A stretch of DNA of 6,322 nt. Origin: Pseudomonadota bacterium. Lineage in GTDB: Bacteria > Pseudomonadota > Gammaproteobacteria > Burkholderiales > Burkholderiaceae_E. Below, piece after piece: positions 4,625 through 6,322 of the stretch. The stretch is taken from positions 1 to 6,322 of the forward strand of contig JAEWEW010000403.1 of NCBI GenBank assembly GCA_023389175.1. Direction: 5' to 3'. Each line of letters begins with the position of its first letter. Position 1 is the stretch's first letter. A program made the position numbers and the translations under genes. Under the pieces are notes generated by a model. That model saw nothing but the letters and a program-made list of their open reading frames with translations, did not search any database and had not been told where the DNA came from.

Positions 4625-6322
4625 TGCAAACGCAAAGAACGATCCTCTGGGTCATTTTCGTGATGTCGCTGGTGTTCCTGTGGGACAACTGGCAGCGCTA
4701 CAACGGCCAGCCGTCGCTGTTCGGCGGCCCGCCGCCGGCGAGCCGCGAGCAGTCCGCACCGGGGCAGGAAGGCGCGGCCGGGGGCACCGGCGCCACCCCG
4801 GGGGCGGCTGCAGACGGATCGGTACCGACCGCGCCGCCGCCTACCGCCGGCACCGGCCAGGCTGCGACACCTGCACCGGGCGCGCCGGCGTCGGTGGCAC
4901 CGGCCGCCCAACTGGTGCGCCTCTCCAACGACGTGCTCCAGGTCGACATCGACACCATGGGCGGACAGATCCGCCGCGCGGAGCTGCTGAAGCATCGCGA
5001 GGTGTCCGATGATCCGAACAGCGGCAACTTCGTGATCCTGGCGAGTGAGCCGGGACGGACCTTCATCGGCCAGACCGGCGTCGTGGGCGTGCCGGGCGCG
5101 CCGAACCACAACACGCCGATGACCGTGGTGGACGGCGCGACCGACCCGCAGGCGCCGGCCGGCGCGAAGGACCTGGTCATGGCGGCCGAAGGCGGCGGCG
5201 TGCGGGTCGAGCGCCGCTATCGCCTGGTGCCCGGGTCCTACGAAATAACGGTCCGGCAGCGGGTGATCAACACCACCGAGAACCCCGTCTCGCCGACGCT
5301 CTACCTGCAGTTCACCCGCGACGGCAATGCCGGGCCGGGCGATTCCGGCTTCTACTCCACCTATACCGGCCCGGCGTTCTACACCGAGGCCGAGAAGTTC
5401 CTGAAGGTGCCGTTCGACGACATCGAGAAGGGCAAGGTGCGCATGCCCAAGGCCGAGGACGGCTGGATCGGCGTCATCCAGCACTACTTCGCGACCGTCT
5501 GGGTGCCGCAGCAGGGCACGCCGCGGGAGTACTACAGCCGGCGCATCGAGCAGAACCTGTACACCGTGGGCGCGCTGCAGCCGCTCGGCCAGGTCGCGCC
5601 GGGACAGGCCGTGGAGAACTCCGCGGTGCTCTTCGTCGGGCCGCAGGTGCAGGATGCGCTCGAGGCGGCCGCGCCCGGGCTCGAGCTGGTCAAGGACTAC
5701 GGCTGGCTGACCGCGATCGCGAAGCCGCTCTTCTGGCTGCTGGATGCCCTGCACGGCATCGTCGGCAACTGGGGCTGGGCAATTGTGTTCCTCACCATCC
5801 TGGTGAAGCTCGCCTTCTTCCCGCTGCAGGCCGCGAGCTACCGCTCCATGGCCAAGATGCGCAAGGTCACGCCCAAGCTCATGACGATCCGCGAGCGCTA
5901 CGGCAATGACCGGGTGAAGATGAACCAGGCGATGATGGAGCTCTACAAGACCGAGAAGATCAACCCGCTTGGCGGCTGCCTGCCGATCGTGGTGCAGATC
6001 CCTGTCTTCATCGCGCTCTACTGGGTGCTGCTCGCGTCGGTCGAGATCCGCAACGCGCCATGGATCCTCTGGATCCGGGACCTGTCGACGCCTGACCCGT
6101 GGTTCATCCTGCCGATCGTGATGGCCGCGACGATGTTCATCCAGACCAAGCTCAATCCGACGCCGCCGGATCCGCTGCAGGCGAAGATGATGCTATGGAT
6201 GCCGCTCATCTTCTCCGTGATGTTCTTCTTCTTCCCGGCCGGCCTCGTGCTCTACTGGGTGGTGAGCAACATCTTCTCGATCGCCCAGCAGTGGGTCATC
6301 ACCCGGCGCATCGAGGGCAAGC
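4621..6322 (+). CDS. yidC: Membrane protein insertase YidC (3' end cut by window)
   Basis: YidC inserts and folds inner-membrane proteins, alone or with SecYEG. 567 residues are visible, so only a short C-terminal tail should be missing (E. coli has 548). TM1 is RTILWVIFVMSLVFLW (6-21), followed by DNWQRYNGQPS. A Pro/Gly/Ala-rich periplasmic linker (about 36-96) leads to the P1 beta-domain (about 97-350). The insertase core follows: FWLLDALHGIVGNWGWAIVF (about 371-390), then TILVKLAFFPL with K396 at the place of the groove residue Arg366 of E. coli. The cytosolic hairpin SMAKMRKVTPKL to LYKTEKINPLGG (about 409-452) and the last TM segments with VQIPVFIALYWVL, MPLIFSVMFFFFPAGLVLYW and NIFSIAQQWVI complete it. 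ATG 4621 is chosen because of the ATGA overlap with yidD; ATG 4624 is the alternative. Length and gene order fit Proteobacterial YidC. Confidence 0.98.
   Translation, partial: MMQTQRTILWVIFVMSLVFLWDNWQRYNGQPSLFGGPPPASREQSAPGQEGAAGGTGATPGAAADGSVPTAPPPTAGTGQAATPAPGAPASVAPAAQLVRLSNDVLQVDIDTMGGQIRRAELLKHREVSDDPNSGNFVILASEPGRTFIGQTGVVGVPGAPNHNTPMTVVDGATDPQAPAGAKDLVMAAEGGGVRVERRYRLVPGSYEITVRQRVINTTENPVSPTLYLQFTRDGNAGPGDSGFYSTYTGPAFYTEAEKFLKVPFDDIEKGKVRMPKAEDGWIGVIQHYFATVWVPQQGTPREYYSRRIEQNLYTVGALQPLGQVAPGQAVENSAVLFVGPQVQDALEAAAPGLELVKDYGWLTAIAKPLFWLLDALHGIVGNWGWAIVFLTILVKLAFFPLQAASYRSMAKMRKVTPKLMTIRERYGNDRVKMNQAMMELYKTEKINPLGGCLPIVVQIPVFIALYWVLLASVEIRNAPWILWIRDLSTPDPWFILPIVMAATMFIQTKLNPTPPDPLQAKMMLWMPLIFSVMFFFFPAGLVLYWVVSNIFSIAQQWVITRRIEGK

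Noticed and set aside
4456..5754. Long minus-strand open frame (432 codons) opposite yidD and yidC
   Set aside because: Antisense shadow of yidC; composition dominated by Arg, His, Ala and Gly with no recognisable motif or ribosome site.

Overview
This window is a piece of core chromosome: the dnaA / replication-origin neighbourhood of a GC-rich Betaproteobacterium, probably Burkholderiales-like. Two divergent gene blocks meet at a 243-bp intergenic region. Reading leftward on the minus strand are dnaA, dnaN and the 5' part of gyrB. Reading rightward on the plus strand are rpmH, rnpA, yidD and most of yidC. The Betaproteobacterial assignment rests on three things: dnaN is followed directly by gyrB with no recF between them; the GyrB stretch IKWDDKHDPKRSA is of a type I associate with this class; and the DnaA C-terminus (MYSKRKPAKIALPRQ, then MYLAKELTQKSLPEIGEAFGG) is similar. 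The exact taxon cannot be read from the window.

Layout. 1-500 (-): gyrB 5' part, with an unusual low-complexity N-terminal extension. 508-1611 (-): dnaN. 1612-1963: a 352-bp non-coding region with two near-consensus DnaA boxes, an AT-rich tract beside dnaN and three abutting hairpins just 3' of dnaA; it is a candidate oriC. 1964-3487 (-): dnaA. 3488-3730: divergent promoter region with a perfect DnaA box (TTATCCACA), a perfect minus-strand -10 for dnaA and a good plus-strand promoter for rpmH. 3731-3865 (+): rpmH, short but clear. 3825-4328 (+): rnpA, whose only usable start codons lie inside rpmH. 4325-4624 (+): yidD. 4621-6322 (+): yidC, cut off by the window edge.

How they work together. 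The left block is the replication module: DnaA initiates, the DnaN clamp gives processivity, and GyrB is the ATPase subunit of DNA gyrase. The right block links ribosome and RNase P components (L34, RnpA) with membrane-protein insertion (YidD, YidC). rnpA/yidD and yidD/yidC both overlap by ATGA, so their translation is probably coupled.

I found no undescribed defence, mobile or metabolic system, and no CRISPR array, IS element, tRNA or rRNA. The points worth a second look are local: the GyrB extension, the rpmH/rnpA overlap with a hairpin-rich leader-like stretch, the hairpin cluster after dnaA, and the DnaA box placed inside the predicted dnaA promoter.
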